From NCBI RefSeq assembly GCF_001277995.1, contig NZ_CP009220.1, positions 2,604,001 through 2,668,000 of the forward strand: 64,000 nucleotides of DNA, in the 5' to 3' direction. Below the pieces are notes generated by a model that worked only from the letters and a program-made list of their open reading frames with translations, ran no database searches and had not been told where the DNA came from. The translations under genes were made by a program, and so were the position numbers. Source of the DNA: Corynebacterium deserti GIMN1.010. Lineage in GTDB: Bacteria; Actinomycetota; Actinomycetes; Mycobacteriales; Mycobacteriaceae. Shown here piece after piece: positions 18,018 through 27,100 of this stretch; within the stretch, counting starts at the first letter, position 1; each line of letters begins with the position of its first letter.

Positions 18018-18286
18018 CACAGCCCCCTCCCCCCGCTTACCACCAAAACCTACGCCTTCACCACCATCGGCTGCACCGACACCTTCGGCATCTCCCGCAC
18101 CGAAGCGCGCCGACGCATCGAACTCGCCCAAACACTCTTCCCTCAACCAGATCCCTCAACCAGACAATAAAAACAACAACGAGGACGAAGGGGACGAGGC
18201 AGATGATTCTGGGGATTCCGGGGAGGGAGGCAATTCCGGTGATGGTGGGGAGGACGACAGGCCTGACAACCCCAATCCCCGATAGT
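18018..18286 (+). pseudogene. Remnant of a DUF222/13E12-family HNH protein
   Basis: A short frame reading LTTKTYAFTTIGCTDTFGIS then RTEARRRIELAQTLFPQ (about 18035-18170) resembles the helix motif of DUF222/13E12 repeat proteins, which precede HNH nuclease domains in actinobacteria. It ends at a stop after STRQ. The next frame continues with an acidic linker (NNNEDEGDEADD onward) ending at 18286, as these proteins often have. No start codon or HNH domain remains, so the gene is truncated at both ends and frameshifted. The rest of 17725-18608 holds no other gene that I can see. Confidence 0.55.
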
Positions 18287-18488
18287 TACCCGCATGCCCA
18301 GCGGTTAATTCCGCGCGCGTGGGGGAACTACAGCACGTCTAGGTGAAGCTCCACGCCCCCGCCCTGTGACAGCATCCACTGATGGCGGTAGGGCGCGTCG
18401 ACAAGCACTGGGCACATTGGGTTGTTCGTCGAAATAGATGCAGCGTCTCCTAAATATCGCACTTTATTACTGCACCTTTTAAATGCGA

Positions 18489-18558
18489 CCACCCCGCCTA
18501 CCGGTCTATTTCTAAACCAAAGAACCTGGCGATCTCAGGGCTCTTGTCAGCGGGGTGG
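18489..18558 (-). terminator. Possible terminator hairpin downstream of adhA
   Basis: CCACCCCGC (18489-18497) pairs with GCGGGGTGG (18550-18558) around a long loop 50 bases beyond the adhA stop. The U-run is poor, so this is a weak call. Confidence 0.4.
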
Positions 18559-18608
18559 GACCTTTTCACTTTGCCATACTGCGGAAATTGTCAGCCTGCC
18601 TGGAATAG

Positions 18609-19646
18609 CTAGTAGCGAATCGCTACACGTCCATCAATCTTGCCGTTGCGCATGCGATCAAGGACCTCATTGACCTCATCCAATGAGCATTCGCTGACGG
18701 TTGGCTTGATCAGGCCTCGGGCGAAGAAATCGAGTGCTTCGGCCAAGTCCTGGCGAGTTCCCACGAGGGAGCCGCGGATCGTGAGACCCTTAAACACGAT
18801 GTTGAAGACGGATGCTGGGAATTCTCCTGGTGGCAGGCCGTTGAACACGATGGTTCCCGCGCGACGAGCCATATCAAGTGCTTGACCGAATGCTGCCTCG
18901 TGAACTGCTGTAACGAGCACGCCATGTGCGCCACCGTCGGTGTACTTTTGTACAGCCTCGCCGGGGTCTTCGTTGCGAGCATTCACTGTGAACTCCGCCC
19001 CATGCTTGCGAGCAAGTTCCAACTTTTCGTCTGCGATATCGACGGCGATCACGCGAAGTCCCATGGCTACCGCGTATTGAACTGCGATATGGCCGAGTCC
19101 GCCGACGCCGGAAATCACCATGAACTGACCCGGTCGGGTGTCGGATACCTTGAGTGCTTTGTAAACAGTCACGCCTGCACACAGAATTGGTGCTGCTTCC
19201 AGGGGATCGACGCCGTCAGGGATGCGAGCGGCATATCGAGTATCAACCAACATGTACTGGCCAAACGATCCGTTTTGGGTGTATCCGCCATATTCAGCCT
19301 TGTTACATTGGGTTTCCCGGCCGGTGATGCAGTACTCGCAGGTACCACAGGCTGACCAGAGCCATGCATTGCCGACAATATCGCCGACTTTTACGTCATG
19401 CTCGCCTGGGCCAAGCTCAACAACTTCACCTACACCTTCGTGTCCTGGAACGAATGGTGGTTCTGGCTTCACTGGCCAGTCACCTTCGAGTGCGTGGAGG
19501 TCGGTGTGGCAAATTCCCGAGGTAATTACCTTGACCAGTGCTTGATGCACGCCGGGCTTTGGCAGATCAATATCTTTAACGGTCACCTCGTGACCGAAGT
19601 TCTCAACAACAGCAGCGGTAAATTCTTGGGGTGCAGCAGTGGTCAT
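18609..19646 (-). CDS. adhA: Zinc-dependent alcohol dehydrogenase AdhA
   Basis: 345 residues of the medium-chain dehydrogenase family. Catalytic zinc ligands are in GICHTDLHALEG and the GHEGVGEV block; the structural zinc set is CGTCEYCITGRETQC; NAD binding is by VISGVGGLGHIAVQYA. It oxidises ethanol to acetaldehyde, feeding Ald (8.97 kb). AGAAGGAG ribosome site in front of the ATG at 19646. In C. glutamicum adhA and ald are co-regulated by acetate/ethanol regulators; that is knowledge from the species rather than visible here. Confidence 0.95.
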   Translation of the reverse strand: MTTAAPQEFTAAVVENFGHEVTVKDIDLPKPGVHQALVKVITSGICHTDLHALEGDWPVKPEPPFVPGHEGVGEVVELGPGEHDVKVGDIVGNAWLWSACGTCEYCITGRETQCNKAEYGGYTQNGSFGQYMLVDTRYAARIPDGVDPLEAAPILCAGVTVYKALKVSDTRPGQFMVISGVGGLGHIAVQYAVAMGLRVIAVDIADEKLELARKHGAEFTVNARNEDPGEAVQKYTDGGAHGVLVTAVHEAAFGQALDMARRAGTIVFNGLPPGEFPASVFNIVFKGLTIRGSLVGTRQDLAEALDFFARGLIKPTVSECSLDEVNEVLDRMRNGKIDGRVAIRY

Positions 19647-20137
19647 TTAACTCACTCCTTCTCGCTTGGATTACTTGGCAAACTGCTCTTCTGGCAAATG
19701 CAATTTCACACCAGTCAACATATGACTCAAATTACAATCCTTGCAATTATGTGATTTACAACATTCAATTGCTGCCATCGTCCACCCTAGCGAAATCCCA
19801 ATAAGATGAACATGGAAAGTTGATTTTCCACCCCCGCCCAATCTGAACGCTCGCCACACGCTGGTAAATCTAAATCACAAACCACCCCCGTCATATAGAC
19901 TTTCAACATTTGAATTCATAAAAACCCATCAAATCACCCCCTAATGGGAATGCTTTTCAATTAGCTTTTCCAGATTTACACAATTCCCTTAAAAGCACCA
20001 AAGATGCTTGCCGACGCTCCCAGCCACCCGTTACACACCACCCCAGTAGGCAATTAAGGCAGGCGCACTGCGCCCCCGCACTTGTGAAAGATCAACAAAG
20101 GCCCGCAAATCCCTTAGATTCAATTCTTGCAACCTGG
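19647..20137. other. adhA upstream region without genes
   Basis: About 490 bases, AT-rich, with no credible coding frame. TGTGATTTACAACA (near 19751) matches half of a GlxR-type site. This is presumably the adhA control region. Confidence 0.5.
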
Positions 20138-20456
20138 GATAATTTCATAATTACTAGCTTTCGAATTCCCTTCAACCGGCCTTTCGATGCCGATGCTGAA
20201 ACCGCTTAAGCTGACCTCGCCGCCGATATCGCCGAACAGCCCAGCTTGATTTGGAAGGAATAGACAAAAGACCCTCAACGCCAGGTCGCCGGTGGCGTTT
20301 ACCTTTTCATCGATGACGCAAACGCTGAAGCTTACGAAACCAAGCACACCTCAATAGTTTCGGAATCACCGAGATCACCGCAACATCCTATGAAGTCAAC
20401 GAAGGTCTTTCCCTCATCGATCACACAAAGCTCAAGCAAGCTCTCAACAAGGCAAA
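20138..20456 (+). pseudogene. YdhR-family monooxygenase pseudogene
   Basis: Read in one frame, 20138 onward gives ITSFRIPFNRPFDADAETA, a stop, ADLAADIAEQPSLIWKE, a stop, then QVAGGVYLFIDDANAEAYE and TKHTS. After a frameshift near 20350 it continues FGITEITATSYEVNEGLSLI and DHTKLKQAL. Order and content match the small monooxygenase-like YdhR proteins (compare E. coli GGIYLF...AYLEKHT...VFDVNEPLS). Two in-frame stops (near 20209 and 20260), one frameshift and a missing start codon show it is dead. Confidence 0.8.
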
Positions 20457-20496
20457 ATCCCCGGTTCCGCCACAAAGGCGGAACCGGGGATTTTTA
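20454..20496. terminator. Bidirectional terminator after the surface-protein gene
   Basis: An 18-bp perfect stem (20454-20471 with 20477-20494) has A-runs at the start and T-runs at the end, so it works on both strands. It lies 10 bases from the surface-protein stop codon. Confidence 0.92.
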
Positions 20497-20505
20497 ACCT
20501 AGGAA

Positions 20506-23349
20506 CTAGCTGGAGCTAGAGCTTGAGTTGTCCATTCCACAAAGTACTGGAGTGGAGATCAGAGCAAGAGCAGCAGTTGCGAACAGCCCCTGAGAAACCA
20601 TGCGGTGATCGACTGCGTTAGCAGCATCGTTCAGGCCACGGTTGATGTTGCGAACCCACTCAGGCTGGTTCGCACCACCGGTGGCGTTGATCAGGGAACG
20701 CAGCTGGCGGTCAAGCTCTGCACCGATGGACTTCATCAGTGGCTCAAGAGCAGGACCAGCGATCGCACCAACAGTTCCAAGTCCAATCAGCAGACCAGCA
20801 ACACCAGCAGCTGGGGAGTTGAGGCACTGCTGCAGGAAGTCGGAGGATCCGTTGGAGGTGCCATCGGAACTTCCAGTGGAACCGTTGTCGCCGCCGTCGC
20901 CATTGTCATCGTCATCATCGCCAGCCTTGACGACGAAAATGAAGGTTTCAGTGGTGGTTCCACCGTTGTTGGTAGCGGTTACGGTAACGGTGTAGTTACC
21001 CTCGGTACCCTTTTCTGGGACACCAGTGATTTCGCCAGTGGATGGATCGTAATCAACGCCATCTGGGAGGCCTTCGACATCAACATCAGCGTCGTCAGGA
21101 GTGACAACAACCTCGATTGGATCGATTGGCTCCTCTTCAGTTCCTTCAGCATCATCGATTGGATCGATGGTTGGTGCTGGGATTGGGTTGCTGGAATCAC
21201 GAACTTCAATGGTGAAGCTTGTGTTGGCAGTTAGCCCATCGTTGGTGGCAGTAACGGTTACGTTGTAATTTCCAGCTTCTTCTGGAATACCAGAAATAAC
21301 ACCGTTAGAAATGGTTACACCGTTGGGGAGTCCCTCTGCAGTTACTACAGCAGTATCTGGAGTGACTTCAGTGTTAACAGTTGTAATTGGGCTGCCAAGC
21401 TCGATGGACTGATCATCAATGTCTTGGATAGTTGGTGCAACTACAGGAGTGGAATTATCAGTGACCGTGATGGTGAATTCGGTGGTAGCGGTACGACCAG
21501 TGTTGGTTGCAGTCACCGTAATTGGGAAAGTTCCTGCTTCTTCTGGAGTACCAGAAATAACACCGTTAGAAATGGTTACACCGTTGGGGAGTCCCTCTGC
21601 AGTTACTACAGCAGTATCTGGAGTGACTTCAGTGTTAACATCTGCAATCGGGGTACCAAGATCAATGTTTTGATCAGCGATAGGAGCGATCGTTGGATCA
21701 ACAATTCCAGTCCAGGATGCATCAGCATTCACGGTTGCTCGCGCTAGTGGCAGATCAACTAGACCATCAAGGACGTTGATGCGCAGTGCAGATACGGTGA
21801 ACTGCTCATCTGGGTTGGTGATCGGGCCAGTTGCTGAGTTAGGACGGGCAATATTGTCACGAACAATCGATCCAACAACCTGTGGATTCGGCTGATCATT
21901 AAGAGTAAGACTCAGAACTCCGGTATCTGCCAGCAGATCGCCAATTCCATCCGCTAGTGGAGCGATTGTTCCACTAACAACCTCATCAAGAACATTGTTC
22001 AATAGTGGCTCAACCACATCATCAATAGCACCTTCGAGGAGACCACCGACGGTTCCCAAAACTCCCTGGAGGAGATTAGTCAAAGCATCAAGATTAATAG
22101 CTCCCAAGATGCTGACATCGATCGTAGCGGTTTCGTCAAGGAACTCAGCCAAAGAGCCTCCAAGTGTGACATCTGCCAGTGGAAGGCCAAGTGCAACCAG
22201 GTGCAGATCGACCTTGACCGAAGTTGCTAGGAGCCCATCTTCAACAGCTGTACGAACATTTGCCAAAAGCTGGTTTAGAAGAGTTTGAACCTCATCCTCC
22301 ACCTGTTGGACTGCAGCCTCGTTCAGCAGGTTGGTGTTCGGATCAACTGCCGAGGTACCACCAAGAGCCTCTAAATTGACACGGATCTGACCAGATGCCA
22401 AATCAATTGAAACTGCATCGGATTCCAGCGTTCCAGCAAGCAATGGCTTAAGTGCACCTTGAATATTGGTACCAAGCTCAACATCGACACTGTTAGCACT
22501 ACCAAGTGCCCCAAGAACGCCACTTACCAGACCAGTAATTTCGGAGAGCACACTAGCGTCACCAGCAACATCATCAACAAGGTTATCGATTTGGAGACCA
22601 AGCCCAGGGTTAGCCGTGTCCTCACCAACGAGAGTTTCTACCAAGCCCTCAACTAGTGGGCTATCCAGGGTTAAGTCAACATTGGAGAGCGCGTATTCGG
22701 AGGTAACCTCGTCGCCGTTGCGCTGAGCTGAAGCACTAACTGCACCGATGCGAAGTGATAGCTCGTCAATAATGCCGTCGGTAATGGCGCCCACTCCAGC
22801 GGTACCAAGAACATCAGTGAGATCCAGAACGGTATCTACACCAGAGTTTCCACCGTGTGCGCCAAGGTTGATGGATCCATCATCGTTCAACACACCAGCC
22901 GCTGCCGAAGCGCTGTTTCCAGCTGGCGTTGCTGCGCTAGCTCCCAAAACACCAAGGTTTCCATCAATGTTGAGAAGATCGAGTAATGGAATATTCAAAC
23001 TACCGAGCTGAAGATTAATTCCTTCGAGCAGGGTGACATCAATGTTGGAAGAATCAGTTAGGGTACCTGGGTATTCTGCATCTGCACGGATTGCTTCCAG
23101 AAGTGAAGTGAACTTTTCTTCGCTGGCTGGATCTACACGATCTTCAAGAAGAGCAAGATCAAGAACCTGGCCGGTTGCAGTCGCGATTGGCGCAGTTGCC
23201 TGCTGAGCATTTGCGATTGCGGTGGTTGGCAAGAGTGGGTGTGCAGGAACTGCTACGAGTACGCCACCGAGCATTGCGGTGCTGGTGATCGTTGCGATGC
23301 CGATGCGCATGCTGCGGCTTAGCGCAGATGCTGACTTCTTGAGTTTCAC
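20506..23349 (-). CDS. Large secreted/cell-surface protein with repeated putative-Ig domains
   Basis: 947 residues from a GTG behind GGAGG. Sec signal peptide with cleavage likely after AIANA (residue about 47). Residues 50-565 form a Leu/Asp/Val-rich beta-like domain (VDLHLVALGLPLADVTLGGS) like the choice-of-anchor G family. Residues about 566-825 hold three putative-Ig (He_PIG-like) domains of about 87 residues each, with EGLPNGVTISNGVISG repeated; the first two are nearly identical in DNA. A DDDDDNGDGGDNGSTGSS linker follows, then a C-terminal hydrophobic segment with Cys (CLNSPAAGVAGLLIGLG), a helix, and a final hydrophobic stretch ending in six Ser. Probably a cell-envelope anchored adhesin-like protein. 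Single gene; AT-rich upstream region. Confidence 0.8.
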   Translation of the reverse strand: MKLKKSASALSRSMRIGIATITSTAMLGGVLVAVPAHPLLPTTAIANAQQATAPIATATGQVLDLALLEDRVDPASEEKFTSLLEAIRADAEYPGTLTDSSNIDVTLLEGINLQLGSLNIPLLDLLNIDGNLGVLGASAATPAGNSASAAAGVLNDDGSINLGAHGGNSGVDTVLDLTDVLGTAGVGAITDGIIDELSLRIGAVSASAQRNGDEVTSEYALSNVDLTLDSPLVEGLVETLVGEDTANPGLGLQIDNLVDDVAGDASVLSEITGLVSGVLGALGSANSVDVELGTNIQGALKPLLAGTLESDAVSIDLASGQIRVNLEALGGTSAVDPNTNLLNEAAVQQVEDEVQTLLNQLLANVRTAVEDGLLATSVKVDLHLVALGLPLADVTLGGSLAEFLDETATIDVSILGAINLDALTNLLQGVLGTVGGLLEGAIDDVVEPLLNNVLDEVVSGTIAPLADGIGDLLADTGVLSLTLNDQPNPQVVGSIVRDNIARPNSATGPITNPDEQFTVSALRINVLDGLVDLPLARATVNADASWTGIVDPTIAPIADQNIDLGTPIADVNTEVTPDTAVVTAEGLPNGVTISNGVISGTPEEAGTFPITVTATNTGRTATTEFTITVTDNSTPVVAPTIQDIDDQSIELGSPITTVNTEVTPDTAVVTAEGLPNGVTISNGVISGIPEEAGNYNVTVTATNDGLTANTSFTIEVRDSSNPIPAPTIDPIDDAEGTEEEPIDPIEVVVTPDDADVDVEGLPDGVDYDPSTGEITGVPEKGTEGNYTVTVTATNNGGTTTETFIFVVKAGDDDDDNGDGGDNGSTGSSDGTSNGSSDFLQQCLNSPAAGVAGLLIGLGTVGAIAGPALEPLMKSIGAELDRQLRSLINATGGANQPEWVRNINRGLNDAANAVDHRMVSQGLFATAALALISTPVLCGMDNSSSSSS
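21275..21640. repeat. Near-identical 105-bp direct repeats inside the surface-protein gene
   Basis: 21275-21379 and 21536-21640 differ at one base. The spacing is 261 bp, exactly 87 codons, so recombination would delete or add one Ig-like domain in frame. Confidence 0.9.
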
Positions 23350-24017
23350 TGGTCCTCCGTCGGGGTTTGCTTAAAACTGCTCCGTCGCTTCGGTGCGTCC
23401 ACCGAAAGCGTATGGTGCCCAATTTTTGATGCATGCGATCCAAGCAACAGGTTAGTCAAATCGTCAGGGATAGCCATGGAAAATATTTTCGAAAAATGGC
23501 GTGCTTGACATGCATTTTTTATTGCAGTTTATGGATCTGTTATGAAATACGCAGCTCAGAACATAAATTTCCCTTGGGGAATTTTGTATTAAACCTAGAA
23601 ATGCTCTTATAAAATTCAAATAGAATCCAGGGTTTTACCCCCAAAACTTTACCCCCAAAAAAAATTTTTATTGTAGTCTGCTGTATTTTCCTAAGCAGTT
23701 CACATGTCCTGTTTTGCTTTTTAAACGTAATACCTTCCCCCTTTTCCGTGGAAAATCCAGGTTGGACACTAATAACCTCGTTCCGCTTGCGAAGCACGGC
23801 CATAGTTGATGATTATTTCAATTAGGGGTTTCCGAGTTTCAGCAATGCTTTCGCAGGCTACCCTAAGGGATCACCGTTATGAAAAATCTGCCCAATCTCA
23901 ACGAGGGTAAAGAAAGGCCATATCCACTTTCCTCCTGGATTAAACAATAGCGTTACCTTAGTACCGTACCTAAAATAGAATATTTGTTCTACAATTAGGT
24001 TTCACCTACCTAAAGCG
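23350..24017. promoter_or_regulatory. AT-rich gene-free region with a DtxR-like box
   Basis: No credible gene of normal size. A 19-bp dyad TTAGGT-N7-ACCTAA (23995-24013) matches both flanks of the DtxR iron-repressor consensus. TAGAATATTTGTTCTA (near 23976-23991) is another inverted repeat. A 23-codon frame at 23879-23950 (MKNLPNLNEGKERPYPLSSW) follows an AAGGGA ribosome-like site on the plus strand; whether it is real is open. Transcription toward the surface-protein gene from here would give a very long leader. Confidence 0.5.
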
Positions 24018-24053
24018 CAAAAACGCCCACCCGTGTTGGTGCGGGTGGGCGTC
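24018..24053 (-). terminator. Terminator of the cys operon
   Basis: CGCCCACCCG (24024-24033) pairs with CGGGTGGGCG (24042-24051), followed by TTTTTGCG on the minus strand, just after cysZ. The dispersed GGCGTCGAAAAGC motif is part of its distal arm. Confidence 0.88.
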
Positions 24054-24065
24054 GAAAAGCGTGTT

Positions 24066-24995
24066 CTAAGAGCTTTTAATCTTTTGTCCCTCTGGTTCGG
24101 AGACGACTTCGCTGGAGATGGTCTCGTTGAGGAGGTTTTTTCGGTAGCGGCGGAAACCTAGGTAGGTAAGCGGTAGGCCGATCAGTAAGACGGTGATCTG
24201 GACGAATCCGGTTGGGATGGAATCGAGGCCGACTACGCTGAGTACCTTTGGCAGGTTCAGTGTGACAATCAGGGTGCCCACAAAGCCGCCGAGGACTGTT
24301 GCATTGATGCGGGAAATCATCCATGCGCCGATTGGTGCTGCGATTGCGCCACCAATGAGCAGTGCAAGAACTGCGGAAAGGTTGGCCACCAGGTCATCCC
24401 ACAGACCGACGATGAAGCCCAATGTTGCAGCTAGAGAAACTAAGAACTCTGCGGTATTGACGGTACCTACTACTTTGCGGGGCTCGGTGCGTCCCAAAGA
24501 AAGCAGCGTAGAGGTGGTCACGGGACCCCAGCCACCGCCTCCGGAAGCGTCGACGAATCCACCGACAATGCCCAGTCCGCCAAGGAATCCCCTGCTGTGT
24601 GGACGATCAGAATAATCACGGCGGATGCGTCCCTTACTGAATCGCCAGACCAGATTCATGCCGATTAGCGCCAAAATCAATGAGGTGATTGGGGCTGCCG
24701 CTTCCGTGGAAATATTAGACAAGAATGTGGCACCGGCGAATGCACCAATGGCTCCTGGAACGCCGAGTCGGAAAACTACCTTCCAATCAACGTTACCGAA
24801 TTTCCAGTGGCTAAGACCAGAAACAAATGTGGTTCCAACCTCGGCGGTGTGCACGACGGCGGAGGCCTGTGCTGGACCTAGACCTGCAAGAGCGATGAGG
24901 ATGGTGGTGGAAGTGACGCCGAACCCCATGCCCAGGCCGCCGTCGACAAGCTGTGCTGCGAGGCCTGCAATGGCGATAAAGATTAGTGTCTGCAT
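24066..24995 (-). CDS. cysZ: TauE/SafE-family sulfate permease CysZ
   Basis: 309 residues with about eight membrane segments, typical of TauE/SafE: GLAAQLVDGGLGMGFGVTST at the start, GGFVDASGGGGWGPVTTSTL in the middle. In C. glutamicum this last gene of the fpr2/cysIXHDNYZ regulon is regarded as the sulfate importer; it is unrelated in sequence to E. coli CysZ. 20 bases after cysY, with a terminator behind. Confidence 0.9.
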   Translation of the reverse strand: MQTLIFIAIAGLAAQLVDGGLGMGFGVTSTTILIALAGLGPAQASAVVHTAEVGTTFVSGLSHWKFGNVDWKVVFRLGVPGAIGAFAGATFLSNISTEAAAPITSLILALIGMNLVWRFSKGRIRRDYSDRPHSRGFLGGLGIVGGFVDASGGGGWGPVTTSTLLSLGRTEPRKVVGTVNTAEFLVSLAATLGFIVGLWDDLVANLSAVLALLIGGAIAAPIGAWMISRINATVLGGFVGTLIVTLNLPKVLSVVGLDSIPTGFVQITVLLIGLPLTYLGFRRYRKNLLNETISSEVVSEPEGQKIKSS

Positions 24996-25015
24996 AGCTG
25001 ATTTCCTTAGCGGTT

Positions 25016-25741
25016 TTAGATTTGTGCCAGCAGTGCGCTCAATGCAGCGTGGTAACGGGCTGCAACAAGTGGTGCGAGGTCAGTAGTTAGGGGTTCGGAA
25101 TAGGTGAAGTTTGTGCCGGTGGCAGCTGCGATGTTGGCGGATTGATCAATAACCCGATCCAGCAGCAAACCTTCCGTAACAAACAGCGGCAGGATGTGGA
25201 CAGCCTTGTGTTTCGAGGCCACCTCTATTACTCCGGCGCCACCTGCACCCGGCCCACCGGTAGCGGGCACCACCTCAACCGAAAAACCGGTGAGGAGAGC
25301 AATGGTGTGGGCGAGATCGATGACTGCTTCGTTGGCAGATACGTGTGAGCTGCCAACCGAATACAAAATCACATGGGCATCTGCGGGGGCGTCCGCACGC
25401 AACCGCGTGGCCAGCACGCTGGCTACATCGGAGCCAGTACCCAAATGTGGACCAACCAGAAGCTCCACACCGTACTTTTCTGAAGCATCTTTTACTGCCT
25501 CAGGAACGTCAATCTTTGCGTGATACGCATTGCTGAACAGCAAAGGAACCAACGCTGCCCTGGTTACGCCTTCCGCGCTGAGCGTTGCCACAACCTGATC
25601 AAGGGAAGGTTCGGCGAGCTCTAAATGCGCTTCCACGGCTGGTGTATCCAACATTCGTCCGGCCTCATGAGTCAGCGCAGTAATACCTGCAGCTGCGGAC
25701 TTTTTGCGGGAACCGTGAGAAAGCGTAATGAGGGGAATCAT
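25016..25741 (-). CDS. cysY: CbiX/SirB-type chelatase CysY
   Basis: 241 residues: MIPLITLSHGSRKKSAAAGI at the N-terminus, and a repeat-like second half (HILPLFVTEGLLLDRVIDQS). The SHGSR His is the metal-chelating residue of sirohydrochlorin chelatases. In this operon it presumably inserts Fe2+ into sirohydrochlorin to make siroheme for CysI. Between cysN and cysZ on the same strand. Confidence 0.88.
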   Translation of the reverse strand: MIPLITLSHGSRKKSAAAGITALTHEAGRMLDTPAVEAHLELAEPSLDQVVATLSAEGVTRAALVPLLFSNAYHAKIDVPEAVKDASEKYGVELLVGPHLGTGSDVASVLATRLRADAPADAHVILYSVGSSHVSANEAVIDLAHTIALLTGFSVEVVPATGGPGAGGAGVIEVASKHKAVHILPLFVTEGLLLDRVIDQSANIAAATGTNFTYSEPLTTDLAPLVAARYHAALSALLAQI

Positions 25742-25798
25742 GAGGTGTCCTAAATGGGATTTGTGCTAGAAGGCAGGGTTGCCTCCTACCCAGCCGGC

Positions 25799-27100
25799 CT
25801 AGATAGACCAGTTGTTGCGCAGTCGGTGTCCAACTAGGCCTGCGGCGAGGGTGTCGCCGGAGGACTGGTCGATGAGCAGGAAGGATCCGATGGCGCCGCG
25901 GGCGGCGTAATCTTCTACTTCGAGGTCTGCTGCAACGTCGATGCGCACGTGGGCGATGTCGTTGAGGCCGTAGGAAGCTGGGGCTTCGTTGTCGTTGACG
26001 CCGTCGATGTCGAGGACGCGCTCGATCGCGGAGACTCGGCCGCGGACCAGCTGGGTGCCGTAGCGAACCTTTACTGGGGCGCCGGCCTTGATATCGCGAT
26101 CGGCCAGACCAACAACGGTCGCGTTGAAGGAGCGGACGGACTCTGGGCGGTCGGAGCCTGCAATGAGTTCGCCACGAATCAGGTCGATTTCCTGAGCGAG
26201 GCGGAGGACAACGGCCTCGCCAACCGATGCGGTCTGCAGTGGGCCATCAGCGGAGTCGATGTGGGTGACTTCGGTGGTGCGTCCCTCTGGGAGGTACACC
26301 GTGTCACCCACAGAGACGGTACCTGCGTTGATGGTGCCTGCGTACCCGCGGTAGTCGGATGCGTGCTCGCGGATGACGTACTGGATAGGGAAACGGAAGC
26401 CCAGGTCGTGTGCACGGCCGCGGGAAACTTCGACGTTTTCCAGGATCTCCAGAACAGTTGGGCCGGTGTACCAGTCCATGTTGGTGGAGGCTTCCGCCAC
26501 GTTGTCGCCCTTGAGCGCGGAGATCGGAACGACGTGGGTGTCGGTGACATCTAAAGCGGAAGCCAAAGAAACGAATTCTTTTTCAATGTTGCGGAAGACT
26601 TCTTCACTGTAGTCAACAAGGTCAATTTTGTTGACAGCCAGGATCACCGTGCGCACACCGAGCAGGGCCGCTACCGACAGGTGGCGGCGGGTTTGCTCGA
26701 CTACGCCGTGTCGGGCGTCGACAAGCAAAACAACAACCTGTGAGGTGGAGACACCGGTGACCGTGTTGCGGGTGTACTGCACGTGGCCTGGAGTATCCGC
26801 GAGGATGAAGGTGCGCTTGTCGGTGGCGAAGTAGCGGTATGCCACGTCGATGGTGATGCCCTGCTCGCGCTCGGCGCGAAGGCCGTCAACGAGGAGGGAA
26901 AGGTCGAGACCTTCGAAGCCGCGGTCAGCGGAGGTGCGCTCGACGGAAGCCAGCTGGTCAGCCAGAACAGACTTGGTGTCGTGGAGGAGGCGACCAACGA
27001 AGGTGGACTTGCCGTCGTCGACGGAACCTGCGGTGCACAGACGCAGCGTTTCGCGTGCGGCGATCTTTTCAGATGCTTTGTTCAAAGTTGGGGCAGTCAT
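25799..27100 (-). CDS. cysN: Sulfate adenylyltransferase large subunit CysN (GTPase)
   Basis: 433 residues. EF-Tu-like GTPase: P-loop GSVDDGKSTFVGRLL, switch region ITIDVAYRYF, DTPGHVQYTRN, and NKIDLVD for guanine. No fused APS kinase domain. With CysD it makes APS from ATP and sulfate. Its ATG overlaps the cysD stop by one base (TGATG), indicating coupling. Confidence 0.95.
   Translation of the reverse strand: MTAPTLNKASEKIAARETLRLCTAGSVDDGKSTFVGRLLHDTKSVLADQLASVERTSADRGFEGLDLSLLVDGLRAEREQGITIDVAYRYFATDKRTFILADTPGHVQYTRNTVTGVSTSQVVVLLVDARHGVVEQTRRHLSVAALLGVRTVILAVNKIDLVDYSEEVFRNIEKEFVSLASALDVTDTHVVPISALKGDNVAEASTNMDWYTGPTVLEILENVEVSRGRAHDLGFRFPIQYVIREHASDYRGYAGTINAGTVSVGDTVYLPEGRTTEVTHIDSADGPLQTASVGEAVVLRLAQEIDLIRGELIAGSDRPESVRSFNATVVGLADRDIKAGAPVKVRYGTQLVRGRVSAIERVLDIDGVNDNEAPASYGLNDIAHVRIDVAADLEVEDYAARGAIGSFLLIDQSSGDTLAAGLVGHRLRNNWSI

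Noticed and set aside
18018..18286. Possible intact small gene in the DUF222 region
   Set aside because: The family motif and acidic tail lie in different frames and neither has a start codon, so it is called a remnant.
20120..20347. 75-codon minus-strand frame between adhA and the surface-protein gene
   Set aside because: It lies antisense to the YdhR pseudogene, whose plus-strand remnants match the family in order.
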